Source of the DNA: Dysgonamonadaceae bacterium
GTDB taxonomy: Bacteria; Bacteroidota; Bacteroidia; Bacteroidales; Azobacteroidaceae
Assembly (NCBI GenBank): GCA_031282925.1
Contig: JAITCT010000200.1
Span: forward strand, 1-6,346
Reading direction: 5' to 3'
DNA length: 6,346 nt
Part shown: positions 1 through 6,346 of the stretch, in pieces
Layout of the letters: every line of letters starts with the position of its first letter
How positions within the stretch are numbered: position 1 is the first letter of the stretch
Position numbers and translations under genes: made by a program
Notes under the pieces: generated by a model
Told to the model about the DNA's origin: nothing
Database searches by the model: none
Seen by the model: the letters and a program-made list of their open reading frames with translations, nothing else

Positions 1-323
1 GACATGAGTTAATGTTCCCTTTCCGGAACCAAACTCGCAGGGGAAAATCGCATAGCCTAAGGCGATACAGAGGTTTTATGCTGTTCTTTGAAATATAGAG
101 TTTGAGAAAGAATTTATAGGGGAAAGGTTAAATTTTTTTTGAGATGCTGTTTTTTCAGGCATGTACGCTGATGAACAATGTATTCGTTCCCAACAGGGGG
201 GAAATATATGAATTACGAATTACAAATTACGAATTACGCGGGAAAGTGAAAATCAATAGGTTATGTGGCTTCATCGCCTTGTTTCGAGTCGTGAGGCGAA
301 AAAACCCAAAATAATGCGGTTTT
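1..323. other. Left flank without a supported gene
   Basis: No convincing coding region is visible. The + frame starting at base 1 closes with TAA at 10-12, so the end of a gene lying to the left is possible but rests on three codons. Two short hairpins can be drawn: GTTCC 14-18 with GGAAC 25-29, and ATCGC 47-51 with GCGAT 62-66. The stretch 82-93 (TGTTCTTTGAAA) resembles an antitermination boxA. A run of eight T lies at 133-140 with no stem before it, so I do not call a terminator. An inverted repeat TCGCCT 274-279 / AGGCGA 294-299 lies just before the palindrome array. The first 70 bases could be the 3' part of a structured RNA cut by the window edge, but I cannot name one. Confidence 0.4.
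210..237 (+). repeat. GAATTAC heptamer array, four copies (left)
   Basis: Four contiguous 7-bp units lie at 210-216, 217-223, 224-230 and 231-237. Three are GAATTAC and the third is AAATTAC. They are followed by GCGGG. The same heptamer returns in inverted orientation at 1083-1112, next to a comparable GC-rich run, so the two arrays bracket the repeat-rich block between them. Tandem heptamers of this kind are known as dispersed short repeats in several bacterial phyla. Whether these two mark the ends of a mobile unit is inference. Confidence 0.8.
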
Positions 324-865
324 TGCCGGCAGAAAATGAAATTCTGCCGGCAACCTTCAGGTTTCTGCCGGCAAAAAGTGGTTTGCTGCCGGCAACCTTC
401 AGGTTTCTGCCGGCAAAAAGTGGTTTGCTGCCGGCAACATTCGGGTTTCTGCCGGCAAAAAGTGGTTTGCTGCCGGCAACATTCAGGTTTCCGCCGGCAA
501 AAAGTAGTTTGTTGCCGGCAACTTTTCAGTTTCTGCCGGCAAAAAGCGGTCTGCTGCCGGCAACACTCCGGTTTCTGCCGGCAAAAAGTGGTTTGGTGCC
601 GGCAACATTCAGGTTTTTGCCGGCAGAAAGTGGTTTGCTGCCGGCAACATTCGGGTTTTTGCCGGCAGAAAGTGGTTTGCTGCCGGCAACACTCGGGTTT
701 CTGCCGGCAAAAAGTGGTTTGGTGTCGGCAACACTCGGGTTTCTGCCGGCAAAAAGTGGTTTGCTGCCGGCAACATTCGGGTTTCCGCCGGCAAAAAGTG
801 GTTTGCTGCTGGCAATATTTCGGTTTCTGCCGGCAGAAAATTGGTTTTTGCCGGCGGAAATTCAT
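227..865 (-). other. Possible repeat-encoded Cys-rich ORF, minus strand
   Basis: This 212-codon frame reads through nearly the whole palindrome array on the minus strand and continues about 33 codons past it. Its 14-residue unit is CRQKPECCRQQTTF, with three Cys and several Arg, Lys and Gln per unit. There is no signal peptide, membrane segment or recognised domain. In favour of coding: among interior units about 20 of 31 substitutions fall at third positions of this frame, and about 17 of those 20 are silent. Against: a 21-bp repeat without stops keeps several frames open automatically, the product resembles no protein I know, and the overlapping + frame at 336-938 shares the same silent phase. 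I would not annotate it as a gene without expression data. Confidence 0.2.
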
Positions 866-926
866 TTTTTGCCGGCAAAAAACGGCATTTTGGCTTCTGC
901 CGGCGGAAAATTGTTGTCAACCGGCA
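324..926. repeat. 21/42-bp tandem array of TGCCGGCA palindromes, 29 cores
   Basis: An 8-bp palindrome, TGCCGGCA, recurs from 324 to 870 at exact 21-bp steps (27 cores), then at 898 after a 28-bp step and at 919 after another 21 bp. By hand count 22 of 29 cores are perfect; variants are at 492, 723, 786, 807, 849, 898 and 919. Two half-units alternate: type A has AAAAGTGGTTTGC after the core and type B has ACATTCGGGTTTC, giving a 42-bp higher-order repeat. Type A cores sit in a longer imperfect dyad with TTT on the left and AAA on the right. Both ends are degenerate, as expected for an array that grew by internal duplication. There are no unique spacers, so it is not a CRISPR. Function unknown: binding array, dispersed repeat and repeat-coding sequence all remain possible. 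Confidence 0.95.
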
Positions 927-938
927 ATAATTAGTTGA
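336..938 (+). other. Possible repeat-encoded Cys-rich ORF, plus strand
   Basis: A 200-codon frame spans the array almost exactly. It opens at the first ATG after an in-frame TAA at 312-314 and closes just past the last core. The 14-residue unit is CRQKVVCCRQHSGF. Its third codon positions coincide with those of the minus-strand ORF at 227-865, so the phase bias of the substitutions supports either one equally; about 16 of the 20 third-position changes are silent here. Another + frame (263-934) is also open but is hit by many replacement changes, such as Lys to Glu, Leu to Val and Phe to Leu, and is therefore the weaker candidate. There is no recognisable domain, so the ORF may be a by-product of the repeat. 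Confidence 0.15.
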
Positions 939-985
939 TTTATAGAAATTTTGCGAATTGAAAATTGAAAAATATTGATTCCATT

Positions 986-1075
986 GTTGTAACAGGGCGC
1001 ACATGTTGCAACAGGGCGCACACACGGGTGCGCCCCTACGTCGCACCCGCACAGGGACGCACCTGTGTGTGCACC
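986..1075. repeat. GC-rich direct and inverted repeat cluster (REP-like)
   Basis: Two 19-bp tandem copies lie at 986-1004 and 1005-1023, each reading GTTG-T/C-AACAGGGCGCACA and differing at two bases. The second copy forms the left arm of a perfect 8-bp stem, GGGCGCAC 1014-1021 with GTGCGCCC 1028-1035 and a 6-nt loop. A further stem pairs CACAGG 1050-1055 with CCTGTG 1062-1067. The base composition is far more GC-rich than the A/T-rich sequence on either side. Palindromic elements of this style, built on GGGCGCAC, are commonly scattered between genes in bacterial genomes; membership of a particular family is inferred. No T-run follows the stems, so they are not typical intrinsic terminators. 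Confidence 0.75.
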
Positions 1076-1082
1076 CCCGCCC

Positions 1083-1112
1083 GTAATTTCGTAATTCCTA
1101 ATTCGTAATTTC
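1083..1112 (-). repeat. GAATTAC heptamer array, inverted (right)
   Basis: Read on the + strand there are four degenerate units: GTAATTTC 1083-1090, GTAATTC 1091-1097, CTAATTC 1098-1104 and GTAATTTC 1105-1112. These are the reverse complement of the left array at 210-237 with small changes. Immediately before them lies CCGCCC (1077-1082); the 12 nt CCGCCCGTAATT at 1077-1088 recur exactly at 4045-4056 between alaS and hisS. Confidence 0.75.
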
Positions 1113-1163
1113 CCTTGCTTGTTCTCATTTTCTCTTTATTTCGCAATATTTCTTCCGAAAATG

Positions 1164-1193
1164 TTTTCAATCCCTTTATTATTGCTATATTTG
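1164..1193 (+). promoter_or_regulatory. Candidate Bacteroidota-type promoter for alaS-hisS
   Basis: TATATTTG at 1186-1193 matches the Bacteroidota -7 consensus TAnnTTTG exactly. The -33 element is only approximate: TTTT at 1164-1167, 18 nt upstream, where TTTG is expected. If used, the transcript would carry a leader of nearly 200 nt. Weaker alternatives closer to the gene are CAATTTTG at 1243-1250, which has TTG 21 nt upstream, and TAATATTG at 1290-1297; each has one mismatch to the -7 motif. Inferred from motifs only. Confidence 0.3.
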
Positions 1194-1332
1194 CCGCGGC
1201 CATTGGGTTTGAATCCGGTTGACCGGACAGTTGCAAAGTCCGCAATTTTGATTCTTAACTCAATGTCTTTCTTTTATCGCTTAACCGAATAATATTGCCC
1301 TTCGGGGATAAGTAACAGTAAAACTTATATAT

Positions 1333-1350
1333 ACGCTCCCCTGAGAGCGT
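1333..1350 (+). promoter_or_regulatory. Leader hairpin 40 nt before alaS
   Basis: ACGCTC (1333-1338) pairs perfectly with GAGCGT (1345-1350) around a 6-nt loop, CCCTGA. No T-run follows, so it is not a standard terminator or attenuator. It could affect mRNA stability or translation initiation of alaS. I see no match to a known riboswitch or T-box. Confidence 0.3.
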
Positions 1351-1389
1351 GCATTTTAAAGTGGAAAATAACAGATTAAATAATTTACA

Positions 1390-4044
1390 ATGCAGATGAC
1401 AGCAGAAAATTTGCCGTTCGGCGCAAGCCGGATTCGCCGGTCTTTTAAGGATTTTTTTGAAAGTAAAAATCATAAAATCGTCCCCTCGGCCCCGATGGTT
1501 ATCAGGGACGATCCTACCTTGATGTTCACCAATGCAGGCATGAATCAGTTCAAAGATATTATTCTGGGCAATGTCCCCATCAAATATCCCCGCGCGGCCG
1601 ATTCGCAGAAATGCCTGCGCGTCAGCGGGAAACACAACGATTTGGAAGAAGTCGGCCACGATACTTACCACCACACCATGTTTGAAATGCTTGGCAACTG
1701 GTCGTTCGGCGATTATTTCAAAAAAGAGGCCATCGGCTACGCATGGGAATATCTGACCGAAGTGTTGCGGCTGGATAAAAACCGTTTATACGTAACCGTT
1801 TTTGAAGGAAGCCCTTCGGAAAATTTGAGCCGCGACGACGAAGCCGCCGCCTACTGGGAAAAATATTTGCCCAAAAGCCGGATTATCAACGGCAGTAAAA
1901 AAGATAATTTTTGGGAAATGGGCGATACCGGCCCCTGCGGGCCCTGTTCCGAGATTCACATTGACGTCCGTCCCGACGGGGAAAGGGCTAAAACGGACGG
2001 GTTGACTTTGGTCAATCGCGACCATCCGCAGGTAATCGAAATCTGGAACCTGGTTTTCATGCAATTCAACAGGAAAGCTGACGGCACGCTCGAAAATTTA
2101 CCCAACAGGGTCATTGACACGGGCATGGGATTTGAACGCCTGTGCATGGCCGTACAGGGGAAAACCTCAAACTACGATACCGATGTTTTCCAGCCTCTGA
2201 TTGCCGAAATCGGACGGATTACCGGCCACCGCTACGGCGACAGCCCCCAGGCGGATGTGGCTATGCGCGTTGTTGCCGACCATATCCGCACCATTGCTTT
2301 TTCCGTTACCGACGGGCAGTTGCCTTCCAATGCCAGGGCCGGCTATGTGATTCGCCGGATTTTGCGCCGCGCCGTCCGTTACGGTTATACTTTCCTCGGG
2401 CAAAAACAGGCTTTCATGTACCGGCTGATTCCTGCGCTGATTGATTCGATGGGCGAGGCTTACCGGGAATTGATCGATCAGGAAACATTGATCGGAAAGG
2501 TTGTCAAAGAAGAAGAGGAATCTTTCCTGCGGACTTTGGAAAACGGAATCAAATTGCTGGATAAAATCATCCGGGATGCGGAAACGGCCGGGACAAACCG
2601 CATGGCCGGCGCCGATGCTTTCGTGCTGTACGACACTTACGGGTTCCCGCTTGACTTGACAGAACTCATTTTGAGGGAACATAATATGGAACTTGACAGG
2701 GAAGGTTTTGACGTTGAGATGCAAAAGCAAAAAGAACGGGCAAGGAATGCCGCTACCGTCGAAACCGGCGATTGGGTGAATATCCGCGAAGGCGAACCGG
2801 AATTTGTCGGCTATGATAAAACTTCGGCTGAAGCAAAAATTTTGCGCTACCGCAAAGTAAAACAAAAAAACACCGGGTTTTACCAGATTGTTTTCGACCG
2901 GACGCCTTTCTATGCCGAAATGGGGGGACAGGTGGGCGATAGCGGCTCGTTCACGCCTTGCTGTTGCGGGAATGACGGCGCGATTGAAATTCTCGATACG
3001 AAACAGGAAAATAATTTGGCAATGCATTTCACGCAACGGTTACCGGAAAATCCGGAAGGCGAATTCCGGCTCGAAGTAAATGTTCAAAAACGCCGCGCTA
3101 CGGAATGTAACCACACGGCGACGCACTTGCTCCACGAAGCGCTTCGGGATGTTCTGGGAAAACATGTCGAACAAAGAGGCTCGTTCGTTGCGCCCGATAT
3201 ACTCCGTTTCGATTTTTCGCATTTCCGGAAATTGACGGACGAAGAAATCCGCCGGGTCGAAAAACAGGTAACGGCTAAAATCCGCGAAGATATTATGTTG
3301 AACGAATCGCGCCACGTTCCGCTTGCCGAAGCAAAAAAAACGGGCGCAATGGCTTTGTTCGGCGAAAAATACGGCGACGACGTGCGGGTTGTCCGCTTCG
3401 GCACATCAATAGAATTGTGCGGCGGAACGCATATCGCTTCAACGGGACGGATAGGTACGTTCAGGATTATCGGCGAAAGTTCGATTGCGGCGGGCGTTCG
3501 CCGCATAGAGGCTGTTTCGGGCGAGGCTTGCGAAAATTATCTGTATTTGCAGCAGGATATGATCCGCGAGCTGCGCAGTTTGCTTAACAATGCGGATTTG
3601 CGGCAAGCCGTCGAAAAATACATCGAAGAAAATGCCGGTTTGAAAAAACAGGTCGAAGAATTTATGAAAGACCGGACGGAACGGTTGAAACAATTGATTA
3701 TCGACCGGAAAGAAATTAGAAACGGGATTCATTTCTTTGCAGTCAAAGGAGTGTATCCTGCGGAAATCGTTAAAGACATTGCTTTCCGGCTGCGGGGCGA
3801 ATATCCCGAAAAAATGTGCTTTGCCGGCGCCACATCTTTCAACTCGAAACCTTCGCTGACGCTGATGATTAGCGATGATCTGGCAAAAAACGGACTGAAT
3901 GCTTCGCAACTGGTCCGCGAAGCCGCTAAGCACATCAAAGGCAGCGGCGGCGGGCAGGCACATTTTGCCACTGCCGGGGGAAAAGACCCCGACGGCTTGC
4001 CGCAGGCTTTGGAAGAAATGATTGCATCCGTAAGTCGTCAATAA
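1390..4044 (+). CDS. alaS: Alanine--tRNA ligase (AlaRS)
   Basis: Cytoplasmic class IIc synthetase that attaches alanine to tRNA-Ala and hydrolyses mischarged Ser/Gly-tRNA-Ala. At 884 residues it matches the family's usual length of about 875, and no frameshift is seen. The catalytic core fills the first half: the motif 2 region has [14 protein letters not shown] at 98-111, and motif 3 has GMGFER at 245-250. The editing domain starts near residue 490, with [10 protein letters not shown] at 505-514. Its zinc site is complete, with His575, His579, Cys677 and His681 in HTATH and CGGTH. The glycine-rich C-Ala/DHHA1 tail has [14 protein letters not shown] at 851-864. The ATG at 1390 is the first after an in-frame TAA at 1381-1383; the ATG at 1396 is the only close alternative. 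There is no Shine-Dalgarno motif. It is the first gene of a likely alaS-hisS-glycosyltransferase operon. Confidence 0.99.
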   Translation: MQMTAENLPFGASRIRRSFKDFFESKNHKIVPSAPMVIRDDPTLMFTNAGMNQFKDIILGNVPIKYPRAADSQKCLRVSGKHNDLEEVGHDTYHHTMFEMLGNWSFGDYFKKEAIGYAWEYLTEVLRLDKNRLYVTVFEGSPSENLSRDDEAAAYWEKYLPKSRIINGSKKDNFWEMGDTGPCGPCSEIHIDVRPDGERAKTDGLTLVNRDHPQVIEIWNLVFMQFNRKADGTLENLPNRVIDTGMGFERLCMAVQGKTSNYDTDVFQPLIAEIGRITGHRYGDSPQADVAMRVVADHIRTIAFSVTDGQLPSNARAGYVIRRILRRAVRYGYTFLGQKQAFMYRLIPALIDSMGEAYRELIDQETLIGKVVKEEEESFLRTLENGIKLLDKIIRDAETAGTNRMAGADAFVLYDTYGFPLDLTELILREHNMELDREGFDVEMQKQKERARNAATVETGDWVNIREGEPEFVGYDKTSAEAKILRYRKVKQKNTGFYQIVFDRTPFYAEMGGQVGDSGSFTPCCCGNDGAIEILDTKQENNLAMHFTQRLPENPEGEFRLEVNVQKRRATECNHTATHLLHEALRDVLGKHVEQRGSFVAPDILRFDFSHFRKLTDEEIRRVEKQVTAKIREDIMLNESRHVPLAEAKKTGAMALFGEKYGDDVRVVRFGTSIELCGGTHIASTGRIGTFRIIGESSIAAGVRRIEAVSGEACENYLYLQQDMIRELRSLLNNADLRQAVEKYIEENAGLKKQVEEFMKDRTERLKQLIIDRKEIRNGIHFFAVKGVYPAEIVKDIAFRLRGEYPEKMCFAGATSFNSKPSLTLMISDDLAKNGLNASQLVREAAKHIKGSGGGQAHFATAGGKDPDGLPQALEEMIASVSRQ

Positions 4045-4064
4045 CCGCCCGTAATTCATAATTA
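4045..4064 (+). repeat. Heptamer-type repeat filling the alaS-hisS spacer
   Basis: CCGCCC is followed by GTAATTC (4051-4057) and ATAATTA (4058-4064), directly after the alaS stop. The first 12 nt are identical to 1077-1088, beside the right-hand heptamer array. Almost the entire 25-nt intergenic gap is therefore made of the same repeat family seen upstream of the operon. The A-rich run just after it leads into the hisS start codon. Confidence 0.6.
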
Positions 4065-4069
4065 AAAAA

Positions 4070-5452
4070 ATGCAAAAACCGTCAATCCCCAAAGGAACAA
4101 GAGATTTTTCGCCCGAAGAAACGGCGAAACGCAATTATATTTTCGATACCATCCGCAGCGTATTCCGCTTATACGGCTTCAAACAGATTGAAACGCCGGC
4201 AATGGAAAACCTTTCCACGCTGATGGGAAAGTATGGCGAAGAAGGCGACAAACTGCTTTTCAAAATATTAAATTCCGGCGATTTCTTGTCGGAAGTAAGC
4301 AACGACGAGTTACGGAACGGAAATCCTGCCCGGCTGACGAATAAAATCTGTGAAAAGGGTTTACGGTATGACTTGACCGTTCCTTTTGCCCGCTTTGTCG
4401 TCATGCACCGCAACGAAATCACATTCCCGTTCAAACGCTTTCAGATTCAACCTGTTTGGCGTGCCGACCGTCCGCAGAAAGGCCGTTACCGCGAGTTCTG
4501 CCAGTGCGACGCCGATATGATTGGCTCCGATTCTTTGCTGAATGAAATCGAATTGATTCAAATCACGGACGAAGTTTACCGGCGCTTTGGCATTCGGGTT
4601 TGTATTAAAATCAACAACCGCAAAATATTGAGCGGAATTGCGGAAATGATCGGCGAAGCCGGAAAGATTACGGACATTACCGTTGCCATCGACAAACTGG
4701 ATAAAACCGGTTTGGAAAAAGTCAATGAAGAATTGGCTGCCAAAGGGATTTCCGGAGCGGCGATTGCCAAACTTCAACCGCTTATCCTCCTACCGGGTTC
4801 GAATCGTGAAAAATTAGGCATGTTGAAAAATTTCCTCAAAAATTCGGAAACAGGCATGAAAGGCGTCGGGGAAATCGAAACCATACTGGACAAAACGGCT
4901 TTGATTCCCGTTGATTCAAAGCTGGAATTAGACCTGACTTTGGCGCGCGGATTGAATTATTACACCGGAGCCATCTTTGAAGTGAAAGCCCTTGACGTTG
5001 AAATCGGCAGCATCGCCGGCGGCGGCAGGTACGACAATTTGACGGGCGTTTTCGGATTGCCGGATGTTTCGGGCGTTGGAATTTCTTTTGGGGCAGACCG
5101 TATTTTCGACGTGCTCAATCAGTTGAATCTTTATCCCGAAAATGCCGGGCGGCAAACGCAGGTCTTGTTTGTGAATTTCGGCGAAAAAGAAGAAAATTAC
5201 CTTTTACCTCTCCTGTCCGCATTAAGAAAATCGGGCATTCCCGCCGAAATCTATCCCGAAGCCGCGAAACTGAAAAAACAGTTCTCTTATGCCGATGACA
5301 ACCATATTCCTTTTGTCGCCGTTGCCGGGGAAAATGAAATCGGGGAAGGCAAAATCACGTTGAAAAACATGGCGACAGGAGAACAGCAAGGGGTTGAGGC
5401 AGAAAAATTCGTACAAAAAATATATGAAAATTACTGTTTCCGTCACCAATGA
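4070..5452 (+). CDS. hisS: Histidine--tRNA ligase (HisRS)
   Basis: Cytoplasmic class II synthetase that charges tRNA-His. It has 460 residues, complete and within the normal range for the Bacteroidota form of the family. The N-terminus has [11 protein letters not shown], the typical HisRS opening. Motif 2 runs through [18 protein letters not shown] at 130-147. The histidine-binding loop ARGLNYYTG is at 292-300, with Arg293 in the family's catalytic arginine position. Motif 3 ([15 protein letters not shown]) follows at about 340-355. A C-terminal anticodon-binding domain covers roughly the last 95 residues, beginning at [10 protein letters not shown]. The ATG at 4070 is the only start after an in-frame TAA at 4052-4054 and is preceded by an A-run. 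It lies 25 nt after alaS and overlaps the next gene by 29 nt, which suggests co-transcription with both. Confidence 0.98.
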   Translation: MQKPSIPKGTRDFSPEETAKRNYIFDTIRSVFRLYGFKQIETPAMENLSTLMGKYGEEGDKLLFKILNSGDFLSEVSNDELRNGNPARLTNKICEKGLRYDLTVPFARFVVMHRNEITFPFKRFQIQPVWRADRPQKGRYREFCQCDADMIGSDSLLNEIELIQITDEVYRRFGIRVCIKINNRKILSGIAEMIGEAGKITDITVAIDKLDKTGLEKVNEELAAKGISGAAIAKLQPLILLPGSNREKLGMLKNFLKNSETGMKGVGEIETILDKTALIPVDSKLELDLTLARGLNYYTGAIFEVKALDVEIGSIAGGGRYDNLTGVFGLPDVSGVGISFGADRIFDVLNQLNLYPENAGRQTQVLFVNFGEKEENYLLPLLSALRKSGIPAEIYPEAAKLKKQFSYADDNHIPFVAVAGENEIGEGKITLKNMATGEQQGVEAEKFVQKIYENYCFRHQ

Positions 5453-6346
5453 TCTGGTAACCGACCAGCGGGTGCATAAAGTCTGTACAACTCTCTCACA
5501 GAACGGGTATAAGGTAAAACTGGTCGGCCGAAAATTCCGCAGCAGCCTGCCTCTGGAACGCGCTTATCAAACCGACCGGTTGCGTTTGTTTTTCAACCGT
5601 TCCGTTCTTTTTTATGCCGAATACAACATCCGCTTGTTCCTTTACTTGCTTTTCGACAAAACAGACCTCTACCTCTCGAATGATACGGACACGCTTCCTG
5701 CCGCTTATTGCGCTTCCGTGCTTCGGCGAAAACCCCTGATTTTTGATGCGCACGAGATGTTCCCGGAAGTGCCTGAACTGGTTGGCCGTCCGTTCGTAAA
5801 AACGGTCTGGCGAAAAATAGAAGACGGGATATTTCCTCACCTGAAATACTGTTATACGGTTTGCCAATCTATTGCGGATATATACAGTGAACGTTACGGT
5901 ATCGAAATGCAGGTAGTCAGGAACATTCCTTTTGCAACGCTTTCGCAGCCTGCCCGGAAGAAAACGCCGGCGGAAGACGGGAAAAAAATTTTGCTTTACC
6001 AGGGCGCAGTCAACATAGGGCGCGGCGTCGAATGGGTAATAGATGCGATGCCGTATCTGGACGATTGTATCTTTTATGTAATCGGCGATGGCGACATTAT
6101 GCAGGAAGTACGGGAAAAAACAAAATCGCTTGGTCTGGAAAACAGGGTACGGTTCTTCGGGCGCATCCCGCTTGAAGAATTGGCTTCCTGTACCTTGCAG
6201 GCCGACATAGGCCTTGTTTTGTTGGAAAACAGAGGCTTGAACTATTATTACGCCTTACCCAACCGGATTTTCGATTTCATACGGGCTAATGTACCTGTAC
6301 TGGCTACGGATTTCCCGGAGATACGGCGCATTGTGGCGCATTATGG
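5424..6346 (+). CDS. GT4-type glycosyltransferase, 3' end cut off
   Basis: The first 307 codons are present and the gene runs off the window; relatives are usually some 60-80 residues longer. The fold is the two-lobed GT-B type of group 1 (GT4) glycosyltransferases, which move a sugar from a nucleotide donor onto a lipid- or polymer-bound acceptor at the cytoplasmic face of the membrane. Visible landmarks are the start [28 protein letters not shown] at 85-93, DAHEMFPE at 108-115, the linker to the second lobe at [12 protein letters not shown] (190-201), and a donor-site region ALPNRIFDF (277-285) in place of the classical EX7E. No signal peptide or clear membrane helix is seen. ATG 5424 gives the family's usual N-terminus and overlaps hisS by 29 nt. 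A role in capsule, O-antigen or glycoprotein synthesis is likely; sugar and acceptor are unknown. Confidence 0.88.
   Translation, partial: MKITVSVTNDLVTDQRVHKVCTTLSQNGYKVKLVGRKFRSSLPLERAYQTDRLRLFFNRSVLFYAEYNIRLFLYLLFDKTDLYLSNDTDTLPAAYCASVLRRKPLIFDAHEMFPEVPELVGRPFVKTVWRKIEDGIFPHLKYCYTVCQSIADIYSERYGIEMQVVRNIPFATLSQPARKKTPAEDGKKILLYQGAVNIGRGVEWVIDAMPYLDDCIFYVIGDGDIMQEVREKTKSLGLENRVRFFGRIPLEELASCTLQADIGLVLLENRGLNYYYALPNRIFDFIRANVPVLATDFPEIRRIVAHY

Larger units (their letters stand above)
1113..1389 (+). other. alaS upstream region and leader
   Basis: No gene is supported here. A 69-codon minus-strand frame (1036-1245) runs out of this stretch into the GC-rich repeat cluster and has no recognisable content. 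The stretch contains a candidate promoter (1164-1193), a perfect 5-bp stem with a 4-nt loop (TCCGG 1214-1218 / CCGGA 1223-1227), a short CCC-TTCG-GGG hairpin (1298-1307) and a 6-bp stem at 1333-1350. No Shine-Dalgarno motif precedes the alaS ATG; the last bases are A/T-rich, which is usual for Bacteroidota. Confidence 0.5.

Noticed and set aside
1..75. Open minus-strand frame at the left edge
   Set aside because: It is limited by a stop at 76-78 and has no start codon inside; too short to call.
274..299. TCGCCT/AGGCGA stem as a terminator
   Set aside because: On the + strand the stem is followed by A's, and on the minus strand the T-run lies before it, so neither direction gives an intrinsic terminator.
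324..926. CRISPR array
   Set aside because: Units are 21 or 42 bp with every part repeated; there are no unique spacers of uniform length and no cas genes.
1205..1227. GGTTTGAATCC resembling a tRNA T-arm
   Set aside because: The bases around the loop do not pair as a T-stem and no acceptor, D or anticodon arm can be drawn.
1036..1245. 69-codon ORF on the minus strand
   Set aside because: It runs from leader sequence through the heptamers into the GC-rich hairpins, with no domain or conserved pattern; most likely chance.
2167..3036. Long minus-strand ORF within alaS (289 codons)
   Set aside because: It is a shadow of alaS, whose motifs and zinc residues are intact in the + frame; the minus product has no recognisable content. 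The same holds for the other antisense frames in alaS, hisS and the glycosyltransferase.
4193..4201. GCCGGCAA in hisS as an outlying array core
   Set aside because: It is a single copy within conserved coding sequence and is explained by codon use.

Overview
The window comes most plausibly from a Bacteroidota (probably Bacteroidales) chromosome of balanced base composition. Three things point there: the wording of the alanyl- and histidyl-tRNA synthetases, the type of glycosyltransferase that follows them, and start codons preceded by A/T-rich sequence instead of a Shine-Dalgarno motif. This is recognition by eye; no search was run.

Layout. Positions 1-323 hold no gene I can support, but include four tandem copies of a GAATTAC heptamer (210-237). 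Positions 324-926 are a striking array of 29 palindromic cores, consensus TGCCGGCA, spaced 21 bp apart almost without exception and alternating between two half-unit types to give a 42-bp unit. Positions 986-1075 are a GC-rich cluster of direct and inverted repeats. Positions 1083-1112 carry the GAATTAC heptamers again in the opposite orientation, so the repeat-rich block is bracketed by inverted arrays about 0.9 kb apart. Positions 1113-1389 look like the promoter and leader region of the operon.

From 1390 to the end, three genes lie on the + strand in tight order: alaS (complete), a 25-nt spacer, hisS (complete), then a GT4-type glycosyltransferase that starts 29 nt inside hisS and runs off the window. 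The two synthetases charge tRNA-Ala and tRNA-His for translation. The glycosyltransferase probably acts in surface polysaccharide or glycoconjugate synthesis and seems to share the hisS transcript.

The part that known families do not explain is the 324-926 array. Its 21-bp period equals two turns of B-DNA, so every palindrome faces the same side of the helix. Its substitutions also fall mainly in one codon phase, which is the silent phase both of a minus-strand ORF (227-865) and of a plus-strand ORF (336-938). It could be a protein-binding array, a dispersed repeat element, a repeat-encoded Cys-rich peptide, or a mixture; the sequence alone does not decide.
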